Origin: Ideonella oryzae
GTDB lineage: Bacteria; Pseudomonadota; Gammaproteobacteria; Burkholderiales; Burkholderiaceae_C
Assembly (NCBI RefSeq): GCF_024055665.1
Contig: NZ_JAMXMC010000002.1
Coordinates: forward strand, 248,001 to 312,000
Length of the DNA stretch: 64,000 bases
Reading direction: 5' to 3'
A program made the translations under genes and the position numbers. A model generated the notes under the pieces. It saw nothing but the letters and a program-made list of their open reading frames with translations, did not search any database and was not told the origin of the DNA. Positions 45,057-56,525 of the stretch are shown piece after piece. Positions within the stretch are counted from its first letter, which is position 1; the number at the start of each line of letters is the position of its first letter.

Positions 45057-45877
45057 CGCCCGTCGCCCCGGTCCATCCCGGCCAGCTCAATGCCCTGCCG
45101 CCGGCGCGGCGCACCGACACCCCGCGCCTGCGGGTGGCCACCTACAACATCCACAAGGGCGTGCGCGGCCTGGGGCCGGGTAAGCGGCTGGAGATCCACA
45201 ACCTCGGCATGGGCGTGAAGGCCCTGGATGCCGACCTGGTGTTCCTGCAGGAAGTGCGGCTGTTCAACCAGCGCGAGGCCCGGCACTTCGACCACACCTG
45301 GTTCGGCTGGCCGGAAGAAGGGCAGGCCGAGTTCCTGGCGCCCGAAGGCTACGAGGCCGCCTACCGCACCAACGCGGTCACCCGCGACGGCGAGCACGGC
45401 AATGCGCTGCTCTCGCGCTGGCCGATCGGCGAGATCCGTCACCACGACGTCTCCGACCACCGCTTCGAGCAGCGCGGCCTGCTGTACGTGCCGGTGAGCT
45501 GGCAGGGCGGGGTGGTGCACACCGTGGTGGCCCACCTGGGCCTGATCCATGCCAGCCGGGTGCGGCAGGTGCAGCGCCTGCACGACTTCATCGCCTCGCA
45601 TGTGCCGGCCGGCGAGCCCCTGCTGGTGGCGGGCGACTTCAACGACTGGGGCGAACGCCTGGACACCCCGATGGCCCGTCTGGGCCTGCTGCGGGCCCGC
45701 TCGCCCGATGGTCGCCTGGCCAGCCGCCTGACCTTTCCCTCGCGGGTGCCCGTCTTCGCGCTGGACCGGGTCTACACCCGGGGCTTCCGCTGCGTGCGCA
45801 GCAGCGTGCCACGCGGGCCGGCCTGGGCCCGCATGTCCGACCACCTGCCGCTGCTGGTGGAGCTTGAGCTGAGCTGA
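45053..45877 (+). CDS. Endonuclease/exonuclease/phosphatase (EEP) family protein
   Basis: A 274-residue metal-dependent EEP protein: LRVATYNIHKGVRGLG (Asn ligand), DADLVFLQEVRLF (catalytic Glu), GNALLSRWPIG, VAHLGLIHASRVRQVQRL, LVAGDFNDW (catalytic Asp and Asn), ALDRVYTRG and MSDHLPLLVEL (closing Asp-His). Members hydrolyse DNA, RNA, or phospholipid/inositol phosphates. It is the usual partner of clsB in this gene order. The ATG at 45053 overlaps nudB by 4 bp, and the gene ends 1 bp before clsB. Confidence 0.85.
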   Translation: MTPVAPVHPGQLNALPPARRTDTPRLRVATYNIHKGVRGLGPGKRLEIHNLGMGVKALDADLVFLQEVRLFNQREARHFDHTWFGWPEEGQAEFLAPEGYEAAYRTNAVTRDGEHGNALLSRWPIGEIRHHDVSDHRFEQRGLLYVPVSWQGGVVHTVVAHLGLIHASRVRQVQRLHDFIASHVPAGEPLLVAGDFNDWGERLDTPMARLGLLRARSPDGRLASRLTFPSRVPVFALDRVYTRGFRCVRSSVPRGPAWARMSDHLPLLVELELS

Positions 45878-45878
45878 G

Positions 45879-47174
45879 ATGCCACCCACCGACGCGTCAG
45901 CCGATGACACGCCGGTCCATCCCGGCAGTTGGTACATCTTCTCCCGGCCGGTCTTCTTTGGCCACAACGAGGTGCGCCTGCTGCGCGGCGGCGACGAGCT
46001 GTTCCCCCGCCTGATCGAGGCCATCGGTCACTCCTTGCACGAGGTCTGGCTGGCCACCTACATCTTCTATGACGATGCCGCGGCCGAGGCCGTGGCCCAG
46101 GCCCTGGCGGCGGCCGCGCGGCGGGGCGTGCGGGTGCGCGTGGTGGTCGATGGCTTCGGCTCGCACCGCAGCCTGCCCACGCTGCAGCGCTGGCTGGAGC
46201 CGGCAGGCGTGCACTTCACCGTCTTTCGCCCGCTGGAGCGCTGGTGGAACTGGCTGCAGCCCGGGCAGATGCGCCGGCTGCACCAGAAGCTCTGCGTGGT
46301 GGATGGGCAGCGCGCCTTCATCGGCGGCATCAACCTCATCGACGACCGCAACGACATCCACCATGGCCGCAGCGAGCGGCCGCGCCTGGACTTTGCCGCC
46401 GAGGTGCACGGCCCGGCCGCCATGCCGGTGGAGCAGACGGTGCGCGCCATCTGGACCCGTGCCGCCTTTGGCGAGGACTGGCGCCAGGAGGTGCTGAACC
46501 TGGTGCGCAGCACGCGCCCCGTGCGCTCGGCCCGCCAGTACCTGCGGCAGCTGCGCATCCTGCCGCCGCATCCGGCGCTGCCTGCCGGCGATGGCGCGCC
46601 GGTGCAGGTGGCCTTCGTCGTGCGCGACAACATGCGCCAGCGCCGGGCCATCGAGCGCAGCCTGATCGACGCCATCCGCCAGGCCGAGCGCCGGATCGAC
46701 CTGGTCACGCCCTACTTCTATCCGGGCCACTCGTTCCGCCGGGCCCTGATCAAGGCGGCGCGCCGGGGCGTGCGCGTGCGCCTGCTGCTGCAGGGCAAGC
46801 TGGACTACCGCATCGCCGGCCTGGCCGCCCGGGTGCTGTACGACGAGCTGCTGGTCGAGGGCATCGAGATCTACGAATACATGCCCGCCTTCCTGCACGC
46901 CAAGATGGCGCTGGCCGACGACCACTGGACCACGGTGGGCAGTTCCAACGTCGACCCGCTGTCGCTGCTGCTCAACCTGGAGGCCAATGTGGTGGTGCGC
47001 GACGAGGCACTGACCGCTGCCGCCTCGCGCGAGTTCGAGCTGGCACTCACCCAGTCGCAGCACATCACGGTGGCGCCGCTGCGCCGCGGCTGGGCGGCCA
47101 TGCTGGGCCGTGGCCTGGTGGCCTGGATGGCCCACTGGTACCTGCGCCTGGCCGGCTGGAACGAACGCTACTGA
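45879..47174 (+). CDS. clsB: Cardiolipin synthase B
   Basis: A 431-residue phospholipase-D-superfamily enzyme with the two HxK(x)4D motifs: HQKLCVVDGQRAFIGGINLI and HAKMALADDHWTTVGSSNVD. It forms cardiolipin from phosphatidylglycerol or other lipids. It lacks the N-terminal membrane spans of ClsA, consistent with the ClsB type. It follows the EEP gene with no gap and converges with the DUF805 gene. Confidence 0.93.
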   Translation: MPPTDASADDTPVHPGSWYIFSRPVFFGHNEVRLLRGGDELFPRLIEAIGHSLHEVWLATYIFYDDAAAEAVAQALAAAARRGVRVRVVVDGFGSHRSLPTLQRWLEPAGVHFTVFRPLERWWNWLQPGQMRRLHQKLCVVDGQRAFIGGINLIDDRNDIHHGRSERPRLDFAAEVHGPAAMPVEQTVRAIWTRAAFGEDWRQEVLNLVRSTRPVRSARQYLRQLRILPPHPALPAGDGAPVQVAFVVRDNMRQRRAIERSLIDAIRQAERRIDLVTPYFYPGHSFRRALIKAARRGVRVRLLLQGKLDYRIAGLAARVLYDELLVEGIEIYEYMPAFLHAKMALADDHWTTVGSSNVDPLSLLLNLEANVVVRDEALTAAASREFELALTQSQHITVAPLRRGWAAMLGRGLVAWMAHWYLRLAGWNERY

Positions 47175-47183
47175 ATCCGCAGC

Positions 47184-47594
47184 TCAGACCACCGGCGGCG
47201 GGCCGTAGTCGTTGTCGCCCGGGGTGCCGCGCAGCATGCCGTTTTCGATCAACACCCACAACCAGCCCACCAGCGGGATCAGGTTGACCAGCACCCACCA
47301 GGCCGAGCGGTTGCGGTCATGCCAGCGCTTGACCGAGATGGCCAGGGCCGGCCACAGCAGCAGCAGGTTGGTCAGGCCGTCGGCCTGCTCGGCGTCCAAC
47401 CCCACGATGCCCAGCAGGCCGTTGAACAGCAGCGTCATCAGCAGCAGCCACAGTACACCGTGGCGCCAGAAGGTGGCGCGCGAAATGCGGCCGCGAAAGC
47501 TCAGGTAGAGCCACAACGGCGGCAGCGGATCGGCAAAGGGGTTGCCGCCCTCGGCGGGCTGGAGCGGGGGAGAGAACAGCGCGGGCGGCGACAT
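47184..47594 (-). CDS. DUF805 membrane protein
   Basis: A 136-residue protein with the DUF805 signature: LWLYLSFRGRISRATFWRHG, three or four membrane spans (VLWLLLMTLLFNGLLGIVG, LTNLLLLWPALAISVKRWHD), then NRSAWWVLVNLIPLVGWLWV and the short charged end NGMLRGTPGDNDYGPPP. The family is a small inner-membrane protein of unknown role. It lies 33 bp after hutF on the same strand and may be read through from the hut operon. Confidence 0.88.
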   Translation of the reverse strand: MSPPALFSPPLQPAEGGNPFADPLPPLWLYLSFRGRISRATFWRHGVLWLLLMTLLFNGLLGIVGLDAEQADGLTNLLLLWPALAISVKRWHDRNRSAWWVLVNLIPLVGWLWVLIENGMLRGTPGDNDYGPPPVV

Positions 47595-47627
47595 GGGCGC
47601 AGTATTCCATGGGGCCCGGTGGTGGCT

Positions 47628-49034
47628 TCAATGCCACAGCGCGGACATCAGCTGGGTGTAGGCCGAAGGCCCCTTCTCGGCCCTGCAAGAGTGGTCTGCA
47701 CGCAACAGGCCGTCCCTCAGCACCCAGTCGCCGGCCACCATCACCGCCGCCCAGGGCGTGCCCGGGCCGGTCATCACCAGCGCGTCCAGCCAGCGGTCCA
47801 TCGGCAGGCCGGCGCACTCGGGCGCGGCCGCGTCGGCCACCAGCAGGTCGGCCCGCGCGCCGGCCTGCAGACCCCAGGCCGCCTGGCCCGCCGCGGCCTG
47901 CCCGCCGCGCAGCGCGCTGCGCCACAGGCGGGTGCTGCCGGAGGGCTCGCCGCCGGCCGGATCGGCCGCCACATTGCGCTGCAGGCGCTGCAGGCGCTGG
48001 CCGTACTCCAGCCAGCGCAGCTCTTCCCGCCAGTCGCGGGTGACCTGGCTGTCCGAGCCGATGGCCAGCGGCACGCCCGCGGCCAGCCAGCCTGGCAGGT
48101 CGGCCAGGCCGTCGCCCAGGTTGGCCTCGGTGCCGGGGCACAGCACCACGCCTGCGCCATGGGCCGCCACCGCGGCTATTTCCTCGGGCGTGCTGTGGGT
48201 GGCGTGCACCAGCTGCCAGCGGGCGTCCAGCAGGCCCTGGGCGGCCAGCCACTGCATCGGCCGCTGGCCGGTGGCGGCCAGGCAGTCGCGCACCTCGGCG
48301 GGCTGCTCGGCCACGTGGATGTGCAGCGGCACGGCCTGGCCGGCGGCCAGCGTGGCCAGGCGCTGCAGGCTCTCGAGCCGGGCCGCGCGCAGCGAATGCA
48401 CCGCCACGCCGGCATTCAGCCGCGCATGGCCCTGGGCGTTCACTGCTTGGCAGATTGCCCAGGCGCCGTCGGCATCCAGCCGGAAGCGGGCCTGGTCGGG
48501 CCGCAGCGTGGGCTGGCTGAAGCCGGCGCGCTCGTAGATCACCGGCAGCAGGGTCAGGCCGATGCCGGTGTCGGCCGCCGCGTCGATCAGCGCACGCGAC
48601 AGGGTCAGCGGGTCGTCATAGGGCGTGCCGTCAGGCTGGTGCTGCAGGTAGTGGAACTCGCAGACCTGGGTGTAGCCGCCGCGCAGCAGCTCGCCGTAGA
48701 GCTGGCGGGCGATCGTGCGCAGCTCGGCCGGGCCCACCCGGCCGGCCACCCGGTACATGCGGTCGCGCCAGCTCCAGAAGTCGTCCTCGGCGCGGGTGCG
48801 CTGCTCGGCCAGGCCGGCAAAGGCGCGCTGGAAGGCGTGGCTGTGCGCATCCACCAGGCCGGGCAGCACCGGGGCCGCCAGCCGCTGCGCGCCGGGTGGG
48901 CAGGGCTGGCCCGCCTGCACCGTGGCCCAGCAGCCCTGGGCATCCACCGTCAGCAGCACATCGGCCTGCCAGCCCTCGGGCAGCCAGGCCCAGGGGGCCC
49001 ACAGGGTTTGAGTCGGGGTCGTGGCGCGGCTCAT
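47628..49034 (-). CDS. hutF: Formimidoylglutamate deiminase
   Basis: A 468-residue amidohydrolase that converts N-formimidoyl-glutamate to N-formyl-glutamate. The metal-site motif is LPGLVDAHSHAFQRAFAGLA. Further blocks are EQRTRAEDDFWSWRDRMYRV, VCEFHYLQHQPDG, HIHVAEQPAEVRDCLAATG, LVHATHSTPEEIAAV and AIGSDSQVTRDWREELRWLE. Together with HutG it defines the two-step, ammonia-plus-formate branch of histidine breakdown. The start overlaps the hutG stop by 4 bp. Confidence 0.94.
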   Translation of the reverse strand: MSRATTPTQTLWAPWAWLPEGWQADVLLTVDAQGCWATVQAGQPCPPGAQRLAAPVLPGLVDAHSHAFQRAFAGLAEQRTRAEDDFWSWRDRMYRVAGRVGPAELRTIARQLYGELLRGGYTQVCEFHYLQHQPDGTPYDDPLTLSRALIDAAADTGIGLTLLPVIYERAGFSQPTLRPDQARFRLDADGAWAICQAVNAQGHARLNAGVAVHSLRAARLESLQRLATLAAGQAVPLHIHVAEQPAEVRDCLAATGQRPMQWLAAQGLLDARWQLVHATHSTPEEIAAVAAHGAGVVLCPGTEANLGDGLADLPGWLAAGVPLAIGSDSQVTRDWREELRWLEYGQRLQRLQRNVAADPAGGEPSGSTRLWRSALRGGQAAAGQAAWGLQAGARADLLVADAAAPECAGLPMDRWLDALVMTGPGTPWAAVMVAGDWVLRDGLLRADHSCRAEKGPSAYTQLMSALWH

Positions 49035-49852
49035 GCCGTGGCCCCCGGCCGCCAGGCCAGCATCGTGTCCACCAGCCGGCCCAGCAGCGGCTGCACCTGC
49101 GCGGCGTGGGCGGCGTCCCAGGCCCAGGGCGGGGCCTCGGTCATGTAGCAGGACCAGCACATCTCCAGCTGGATGGCATGCCGGCCGCGGGCGGGCTGGC
49201 CGTAATGGCGGGTGATGTGGCCACCCTTGAAGCGGCCGTCGACCACCTGGGTGCAGGCGTCCTGGCCGGCCAGCACGTCGGCCAGGCGCTGGCGCAGCAG
49301 CGGGTCGCAGCTGCTGCCGCCCACGGTGCCCAGGTTCAGGTCGGGCAGCCTGCCTTCGAACAGCCAGGGCAGCTCGGAGCGGATGCTGTGGCCATCGAAC
49401 AGCACCGCATGGCCGTGGGCGGCCTGCAGGCGGGCCAGCTCGGTGCCCAGCGCGTCGTGGTAGGGCTGCCAGTAGCGGGCGCGGCGGCGCTGCACCTCGG
49501 CCGGGTCCGGGGCCTGGCCGGCGCGGTAGAGCGACTCGCCGCTGAAGAAGCGGGTGGGGCAGAGCTCGGTGTTGTTGGCGCCGGGGTACATCGGCGCGTT
49601 GTCGGGCGGCCGGTTCAGGTCGATGACGTAGCGCGCGAAGCGCGGCACGATCAGGCTGGCGCCGCGCTCGCACACGAAGGCGTAGAGCTTCTCCAGGTGC
49701 CAGTCGGCGTCCTCGGTGGCCAGGGCGCGCGGCACGAAGGCCGCTCGCAGATCGTCCGGGATGGCGGTGCCGGCGTGCGGCACGCTCACCAGCAGCGGGC
49801 CGGTGCCGCGCCAGAGGGTGAAGGTCTCGGTCTCCAGGTCGGGGGCGTTCAT
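49031..49852 (-). CDS. hutG: N-formylglutamate deformylase
   Basis: A 273-residue HutG hydrolysing N-formyl-L-glutamate to glutamate and formate. The N-formylglutamate amidohydrolase blocks are [78 protein letters not shown] and [20 protein letters not shown]. Start ATG 49852 overlaps the hutI stop by 4 bp. It is unrelated to the arginase-like formimidoylglutamase that some species call HutG. Confidence 0.94.
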   Translation of the reverse strand: MNAPDLETETFTLWRGTGPLLVSVPHAGTAIPDDLRAAFVPRALATEDADWHLEKLYAFVCERGASLIVPRFARYVIDLNRPPDNAPMYPGANNTELCPTRFFSGESLYRAGQAPDPAEVQRRRARYWQPYHDALGTELARLQAAHGHAVLFDGHSIRSELPWLFEGRLPDLNLGTVGGSSCDPLLRQRLADVLAGQDACTQVVDGRFKGGHITRHYGQPARGRHAIQLEMCWSCYMTEAPPWAWDAAHAAQVQPLLGRLVDTMLAWRPGATA

Positions 49853-51093
49853 GCAAGAACCTCCTGGACAGGCTGGCCGGCCCGCACGACGCGGCAGACC
49901 GGGGCGTGGCCGAAACGGTAGGCCAGTTCGTTCGGATGGTCCACCGCCCAATGGGCCCAGTCGGCCTGGCGGCCGGGGGTGAGCTGGCCCAGGTGCGCGT
50001 GCAGGCCCAGCGCCTGCGCCGCATGGCGGGTGAAACCGGCCAGGGCCTCCTCGGGCGTCAGGCGGAACAGGGTGCAGGCCATGTTCATCATCAGGAGCGG
50101 CGACAGCGTGGGCGAGGTGCCGGGGTTGTGGTCGGTGGCCAGGGCGATGGGCACGCCCGCGGCGCGCAGCGCGGCCACGGGTGGCAGCTGGGTGTCGCGC
50201 AGGAAGTAGTAGGCGCCCGGCAGCAGCACGGCCACCGTGCCGGCCGTGGCCAGGGCCTGCACGCCTGCGGCGTCCAGATGCTCCAGGTGGTCGCAGCTCA
50301 GGGCCTGGTGGCGGCAGGCCAGGGCGGTGCCGCCGCTGTCGCTCAGCTGCTCGGCATGCAGCTTGACCGGCAGGCCCAGCGCGCGGGCGCGGCTGAACAG
50401 GCGGTCGATCTGCGCGGGGCTGAAGGCGATGGCCTCGCAGAAGCCGTCCACTGCATCGACCAGGCCCTCGGCCTGCCAGCCGGGCAGCCAGTCGCACAGG
50501 GCGTCGATGTAGTCGTCGGCCCGGCCGGCGAACTCGGGCGGCAGGGCGTGGGCGCCCAGCGCGGTGGTGCGCACCGTCATCGGCAGCCGCTCGCCCACGG
50601 CCCGTGCCACGCGCAGGCAGCGCGCCTCGTCGGCCTGGCTCAGGCCGTAGCCGGACTTGATCTCCACCGTGGTCACGCCTTCGCGCAGCAGCACCCGGGC
50701 GCGGGCCAGCGTGGCGTCCAGCAGGGCGGCGTCGCTGGCGCTGCGGGTGGCCTGCACGGTCGAGCGGATGCCGCCGCCCGCACGGGCGATCTCCTCGTAG
50801 CTGGCGCCCTGCAGGCGCAGCTCGAACTCGCGCGCCCGGTTGCCGCCATAGACCAGGTGGGTGTGGCAGTCGATCAGGCCGGGGGTGACGACGCCGCCGC
50901 CCCAGTCCTGCTCGGCATCCACCGCCAGGCCGGCCGGCAGCGCGGCCGCCGGGCCGACCCAGGCGATGCGCTCGCCTTCGGTGACGATGGCGCCGTCGGG
51001 GATCCAGCCCCAGGGGCTGTCGGGGCTCAGGGTGGCCAGGTGGGCGCCGCGCCAGAGAGCGCGGTTGGGGCGGCGCACCGCGGGGGTGTTCAT
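49849..51093 (-). CDS. hutI: Imidazolonepropionase
   Basis: A 414-residue amidohydrolase opening the ring of imidazolone-propionate. It shows [20 protein letters not shown] (metal ligands), [89 protein letters not shown] and [12 protein letters not shown]. The start I chose, ATG 51093, follows the hutD stop region; the longer 51117 start is weaker. It overlaps hutD by 4 bp. Confidence 0.95.
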   Translation of the reverse strand: MNTPAVRRPNRALWRGAHLATLSPDSPWGWIPDGAIVTEGERIAWVGPAAALPAGLAVDAEQDWGGGVVTPGLIDCHTHLVYGGNRAREFELRLQGASYEEIARAGGGIRSTVQATRSASDAALLDATLARARVLLREGVTTVEIKSGYGLSQADEARCLRVARAVGERLPMTVRTTALGAHALPPEFAGRADDYIDALCDWLPGWQAEGLVDAVDGFCEAIAFSPAQIDRLFSRARALGLPVKLHAEQLSDSGGTALACRHQALSCDHLEHLDAAGVQALATAGTVAVLLPGAYYFLRDTQLPPVAALRAAGVPIALATDHNPGTSPTLSPLLMMNMACTLFRLTPEEALAGFTRHAAQALGLHAHLGQLTPGRQADWAHWAVDHPNELAYRFGHAPVCRVVRAGQPVQEVLA

Positions 51094-51632
51094 GGCATGT
51101 CCTCCAGGGTGAGCCACCAGGCGCGGGCCGGCGGGTCGATCTGCCAGGCGCCGGGCGCGTCATCGCTCCAGACCAGGGTGTGCGGGGGCAGGGCCAGGGG
51201 CTGGGTGCCGGCCCGCAGCGTGGTGGCTTCGGCGGTGTAGAGGCCGCGCCAGCCGGGGCCCGCCTGCCAGGGCTGTGCGGCGGGCCACAGCCGGCCCCGG
51301 CCGCCGGCCACCATCAGGTTCAGGTCGCGGGTGGGGCCGGCCAGCAGCGTGCAGTCCGGCGCCAGGGCGCCGTCGAAGGCGTGGGGCGGGCTGTCTGGCG
51401 TGAGCGGGGTGTCCATGCCCCCCAGCCGCACGCCCGCGCCGCTGAGCACCTGGAAGCTGCGGTGCACGCCGGGAAAGGGCGAGAAGGGGCCGTCGCGTTC
51501 GATGTTGGCCACGCTGACCCGCAGCCGCCAGCCGCCGGGCGCGGGCCAGGCCAGCAGCTCGCGGGTGCGGCCGCCGCCGTTGCGCCAGGGCTGATCGGGC
51601 ACCTCGGCCCAGCGGACGGTGTGCAGGCTCAT
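51090..51632 (-). CDS. hutD: HutD-family protein
   Basis: A 180-residue cupin-like HutD, a small protein thought to limit or tune hut expression or urocanate levels. It has [77 protein letters not shown], then an all-beta end. The ATG at 51632 overlaps hutC by 4 bp. Placement between hutC and hutI is common. Confidence 0.88.
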   Translation of the reverse strand: MSLHTVRWAEVPDQPWRNGGGRTRELLAWPAPGGWRLRVSVANIERDGPFSPFPGVHRSFQVLSGAGVRLGGMDTPLTPDSPPHAFDGALAPDCTLLAGPTRDLNLMVAGGRGRLWPAAQPWQAGPGWRGLYTAEATTLRAGTQPLALPPHTLVWSDDAPGAWQIDPPARAWWLTLEDMP

Positions 51633-52348
51633 GGCGTGAACTCCCCCGCCAGCTGGTAGCGCCGGCCCGGGTAGACCAGGCGGCCCAGGGTGATGGCGTG
51701 CTCGCGGCTGAAGGTGCGGCGCACCACCACCAGGCAGGGCTCGTCCTCGGCGATGCCCAGCAGCCGGGCCTCCTGCGCGGTGGGGCGGGCGGCCTCGATG
51801 GCGTACTGGGCGCGCCACAGCGCGGTGGCCTCGAACAGGTACTGGGTGGGTGTGCGGCGCGTGAAGTCCTGCGCCAGATAGTCCGGCGCGGCGGCGGGGT
51901 TCACATAGCGGTCCTCGCACTGCAGGGCCACGCCGTTGTCGCGGTGCACGATCAGGGTGTGGAAGACGGTGGCCCCCTCGGCCACGCCCAGCTGGGCGGC
52001 CAGCGCGGCATGGGCGGGTTCGGCCTGCTGCAGCACCACCCCGCTGTCGTGGCGGTGGCCGCGGGCGGCGATCTCCTCGTGCACATCGTGCAGGGTCAGC
52101 GTGGCCGAGACCTTGTTGAGCGCCGCGGCGAAGGTGCCCACGCCCTGTACCCGGTCGACGAAGCCCTCGGCCTGCAGCTCCTTGAGGGCGCGGTTGACCG
52201 TCATGCGGCTGACGCCGAACTGGGCCACCAGCTCGGCCTCGGAGGGCATCTGGGCGCCCGGGGCCCAGTCACCGGCGGCGAGCCGGTCCTTGAGGTGCTG
52301 CTTGACCCGGGCGTAGGGCGCCAGGGCGGCGGAAGTGTGCGTGACCAT
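51629..52348 (-). CDS. hutC: GntR-family histidine-utilisation repressor
   Basis: A 239-residue HutC/FarR-subfamily regulator with an N-terminal winged helix ([20 protein letters not shown], then [20 protein letters not shown] and [10 protein letters not shown]) and a C-terminal UTRA sensor domain (about residues 95-239, with [20 protein letters not shown]). HutC represses hut genes until urocanate binds. Its -10 box (TAGCAT on the minus strand, 52359-52364) and the operator lie right upstream, so it probably represses its own operon. Confidence 0.94.
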   Translation of the reverse strand: MVTHTSAALAPYARVKQHLKDRLAAGDWAPGAQMPSEAELVAQFGVSRMTVNRALKELQAEGFVDRVQGVGTFAAALNKVSATLTLHDVHEEIAARGHRHDSGVVLQQAEPAHAALAAQLGVAEGATVFHTLIVHRDNGVALQCEDRYVNPAAAPDYLAQDFTRRTPTQYLFEATALWRAQYAIEAARPTAQEARLLGIAEDEPCLVVVRRTFSREHAITLGRLVYPGRRYQLAGEFTP

Positions 52349-52358
52349 GGTGGGGCTG

Positions 52359-52394
52359 ATGCTACTTGCATGAGCTTGTCTAGACAAGTAGCAT
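52359..52394. promoter_or_regulatory. Divergent hut promoter and HutC operator
   Basis: A perfect 14-bp palindrome CTTGTCTAGACAAG (52375-52388) resembles known HutC operators of the CTTGT-n4-ACAAG type. A second, outer 10-bp inverted repeat (ATGCTACTTG at 52359 and CAAGTAGCAT at 52385) places a TAGCAT -10 box in each arm, one for hutC (minus) and one for hutU (plus). Repressor on the palindrome would cover the hutU -10/-35 region. Confidence 0.75.
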
Positions 52395-52435
52395 CCGCCC
52401 CATTCGATGTCTGGCCACCCTGTCTGGAGACCGCC

Positions 52436-54223
<1,788 letters not shown>

Positions 54224-54229
54224 GACACC

Positions 54230-55777
54230 ATGACCGACTTGACCCTGACCCCCGGCGCACTGACGCTGGACTCGCTGCTGGCGGTGCATGCCGGCGGCAC
54301 CCGCCTGGTGCTGGACGCCGCCGCGCGCCCGGCCATCCGCGCCAGTGCCGCAGTGGTGCAGGCCGCCGCGGCGGGCGATGCGCCCGTCTATGGTGTGAAC
54401 ACCGGCTTCGGCAAGCTGGCCAACCAGCGCATCAGCGCGGCCGACCTGGCCACGCTGCAGCTCAACCTGATCCGCTCGCACTCGGTGGGCGTGGGCGAGC
54501 CACTGGCGCCGCCGGTGGTGCGCCTGATGCTGGCCACCAAGGCCGCCAGCCTGGCGCGTGCCCACTCCGGCGTGCGCGAGGTGGTGATCGACACCCTGCT
54601 GGCCGTGCTCAACGCCGGTCTGGTGCCGCTGGTGCCCAGCCAGGGTTCGGTGGGCGCCTCGGGTGACCTGGCGCCGCTGTCGCACATGACGCTGGCCCTG
54701 CTGGGCGAGGGCGAGTTCCTGGTGGACGGGCAGCGCCGCCCCGCGGCGCCCGTGCTGGCCGAGGCCGGCATCGCCCCGCTGGTGCTGCAGGCCAAGGAAG
54801 GCCTGGCCCTGATCAACGGCACCCAGACCTCCACCGCGCTGGCCCTGCACGGCTTCTTCAGCTTCGAGCCCGTGCTGGAGTCGGCCCTGGTGATCGGCGC
54901 GCTGACGGTGGACGCCGCCCGCGGCAGCGACGGCCCCTTCGACCCGCGCATCCACGCGCTGCGCGGCCAGCCCGGTCAGATCGATGTGGCGCAGTACTAC
55001 CGCAGCCTGCTGGCCGGCAGCGCCATCCGCCAGTCCCACACCGAGGGCGACGACCGCGTGCAGGACCCGTACTGCCTGCGCTGTCAGCCCCAGGTGGTGG
55101 GCGCCTGCCTGGACCAGCTGCGCCACGCCGCCTTGGTGCTGGTGCGGGAAGCGAATGCCGTGACCGACAACCCGCTGGTGTTCCCCGAAGATGGGGCGAT
55201 GATTTCGGGGGGGAATTTCCACGCCGAGCCGGTGGCCCTGGCCGCCGACGCGATGGCGGTGGCCATTGCCGAGGTGGGGGCGATCGCCGAGCGCCGCATC
55301 GCCATGCTGATCGACGCCAGCGTCTCGCGCCTGCCACCCTTCCTGACCAGCAACGCCGGCCTGAACAGCGGCTTCATGATCGCCCACGTCACGGCCGCGG
55401 CCCTGGCCAGTGAGAACAAGTCCCTGGCCCACCCGGCCAGCGTGGACAGCCTGCCCACCAGCGCCAACCAGGAGGACCATGTCTCGATGGCCACCTTCGC
55501 GGCACGCCGCCTGCAGCCCATGATCGCCAACGTGGCCCACATCCTGGGCGTGGAATGGCTGGCCGCGGCCCAGGGCATCGAGTTCCTGCGGCCGCTGGCC
55601 AGCTCGGCCGCGCTGGAAGAGGCCCATGCCCTGCTGCGCCGCCACTGCGCGCCGATGCTGACCGACCACTACCTGGCGCCGGACATCGAGCGCGCCAGCG
55701 CGCTGGTGCGCGAAGGCGCGCTCTCGGGCATCTTCCGGGCGCTGCCGGACCTGCCCGCGCTGTGGACCCCGACCTGA
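54230..55777 (+). CDS. hutH: Histidine ammonia-lyase
   Basis: A 515-residue HutH removing ammonia from histidine to give urocanate. The self-made MIO cofactor comes from Ala-Ser-Gly in [15 protein letters not shown] (A143-G145). Also present are [37 protein letters not shown], the [17 protein letters not shown] block, [13 protein letters not shown] and a [15 protein letters not shown] end. It begins 6 bp after hutU and ends in a symmetric hairpin shared with the convergent neighbour. Confidence 0.97.
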   Translation: MTDLTLTPGALTLDSLLAVHAGGTRLVLDAAARPAIRASAAVVQAAAAGDAPVYGVNTGFGKLANQRISAADLATLQLNLIRSHSVGVGEPLAPPVVRLMLATKAASLARAHSGVREVVIDTLLAVLNAGLVPLVPSQGSVGASGDLAPLSHMTLALLGEGEFLVDGQRRPAAPVLAEAGIAPLVLQAKEGLALINGTQTSTALALHGFFSFEPVLESALVIGALTVDAARGSDGPFDPRIHALRGQPGQIDVAQYYRSLLAGSAIRQSHTEGDDRVQDPYCLRCQPQVVGACLDQLRHAALVLVREANAVTDNPLVFPEDGAMISGGNFHAEPVALAADAMAVAIAEVGAIAERRIAMLIDASVSRLPPFLTSNAGLNSGFMIAHVTAAALASENKSLAHPASVDSLPTSANQEDHVSMATFAARRLQPMIANVAHILGVEWLAAAQGIEFLRPLASSAALEEAHALLRRHCAPMLTDHYLAPDIERASALVREGALSGIFRALPDLPALWTPT

Positions 55778-55792
55778 GGCCGGCGGGCCTCA
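55775..55792. terminator. Palindromic hairpin linking two convergent stop codons
   Basis: TGAGGCC-ggcg-GGCCTCA spans from the hutH stop (TGA at 55775) to the stop of the opposite gene (its TGA read at 55790-55792). No T-run follows, so it may slow polymerase or be a by-product of overlap; a full terminator is uncertain. Confidence 0.35.
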
Positions 55793-56404
55793 CTCGCCGG
55801 CGATGCCGTCCACGATGAGGCCGGGGGCGGCGCCGTCACCGCCCGTCTGCCAGGAGCCCTGGGACGTGGTGGTGGAGAACAGGGTGCCGCTGGCGGCGGT
55901 CACCCACACCGGGTTCTGCAGCGCTGGTGCGGCCGATTCGGCCACCACCCAGTAGCGGTGCCCGGCCTGCAGCCAGGGCTTGCTGGCGCTGGTGAAGAAC
56001 TGCTTGACCGGGGTCCAGCCCAGGGTGTCGACCTTGGCGGTCCAACTGCCGAGCGTGCTGCCGCTGGGCAGCGACTGGCTGCCGCCTTCGTCCAGCGCAT
56101 CGGTCTGCACGGAGACGGTGACCCGGCCCTGGAAGCTGCCGGAATTGTTCATCAGCCACAGGCCCACCCGGGCCAGACGCACGTCGGCGCCGGTGGGCAC
56201 CTCGAAGCGGGCGCCCACCTTCTGATCGGTGTAGAGGTCGAAGCCCCAGTAGCCGAACATGCCGCCGGGCTGGTCGGTGCGCACCAGCGAGACATAGCGG
56301 GTGCTCGTGTTGGCGCCGGCTTCGGTGGCCTGGGCGGTCACCGGGCTCAGCGCCAGGGGGGCGAGGAGGGCGGCCGCCAGGGCCAGGGGGAGGGGACGCA
56401 TCAT
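55790..56404 (-). CDS. Secreted protein, choice-of-anchor R-like domain
   Basis: A 204-residue protein with signal peptide (MMRPLPLALAAALLAPLAL ... TAQA). The mature part is all-beta: RYVSLVRTDQPGGMFGYWGF, GARFEVPTGADVRLARVGLW, VTVSVQTDALDEGGSQ, LGWTPVKQFFTSASKPWLQA, then GHRYWVVAESAAPALQNPV. It resembles choice-of-anchor R domain proteins that are exported and bound to the cell surface or matrix, but I see no C-terminal PEP-CTERM or sortase signal. The start is ATG 56404 (a second ATG at 56401 is close). It is divergent from a winged-helix/TPR regulator gene 121 bp away, which could control it. Confidence 0.6.
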   Translation of the reverse strand: MMRPLPLALAAALLAPLALSPVTAQATEAGANTSTRYVSLVRTDQPGGMFGYWGFDLYTDQKVGARFEVPTGADVRLARVGLWLMNNSGSFQGRVTVSVQTDALDEGGSQSLPSGSTLGSWTAKVDTLGWTPVKQFFTSASKPWLQAGHRYWVVAESAAPALQNPVWVTAASGTLFSTTTSQGSWQTGGDGAAPGLIVDGIAGE

Positions 56405-56525
56405 GTTTTCACTCCGGCCGACATCGGCTTGAAAGGGGTTGAAAGCCCGGATGCTAGGAACGCCAGCTGTGGCAAGCTTGATCGAATCCTGATCGTTCGC
56501 CCCGTCCCCCACGTTCCCTATTCCC

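Noticed and set aside
55790-56404. PEP-CTERM or sortase signal on the secreted anchor-R-like protein
   Set aside because: The C terminus ends GLIVDGIAGE without a Cys, hydrophobic span or basic tail.
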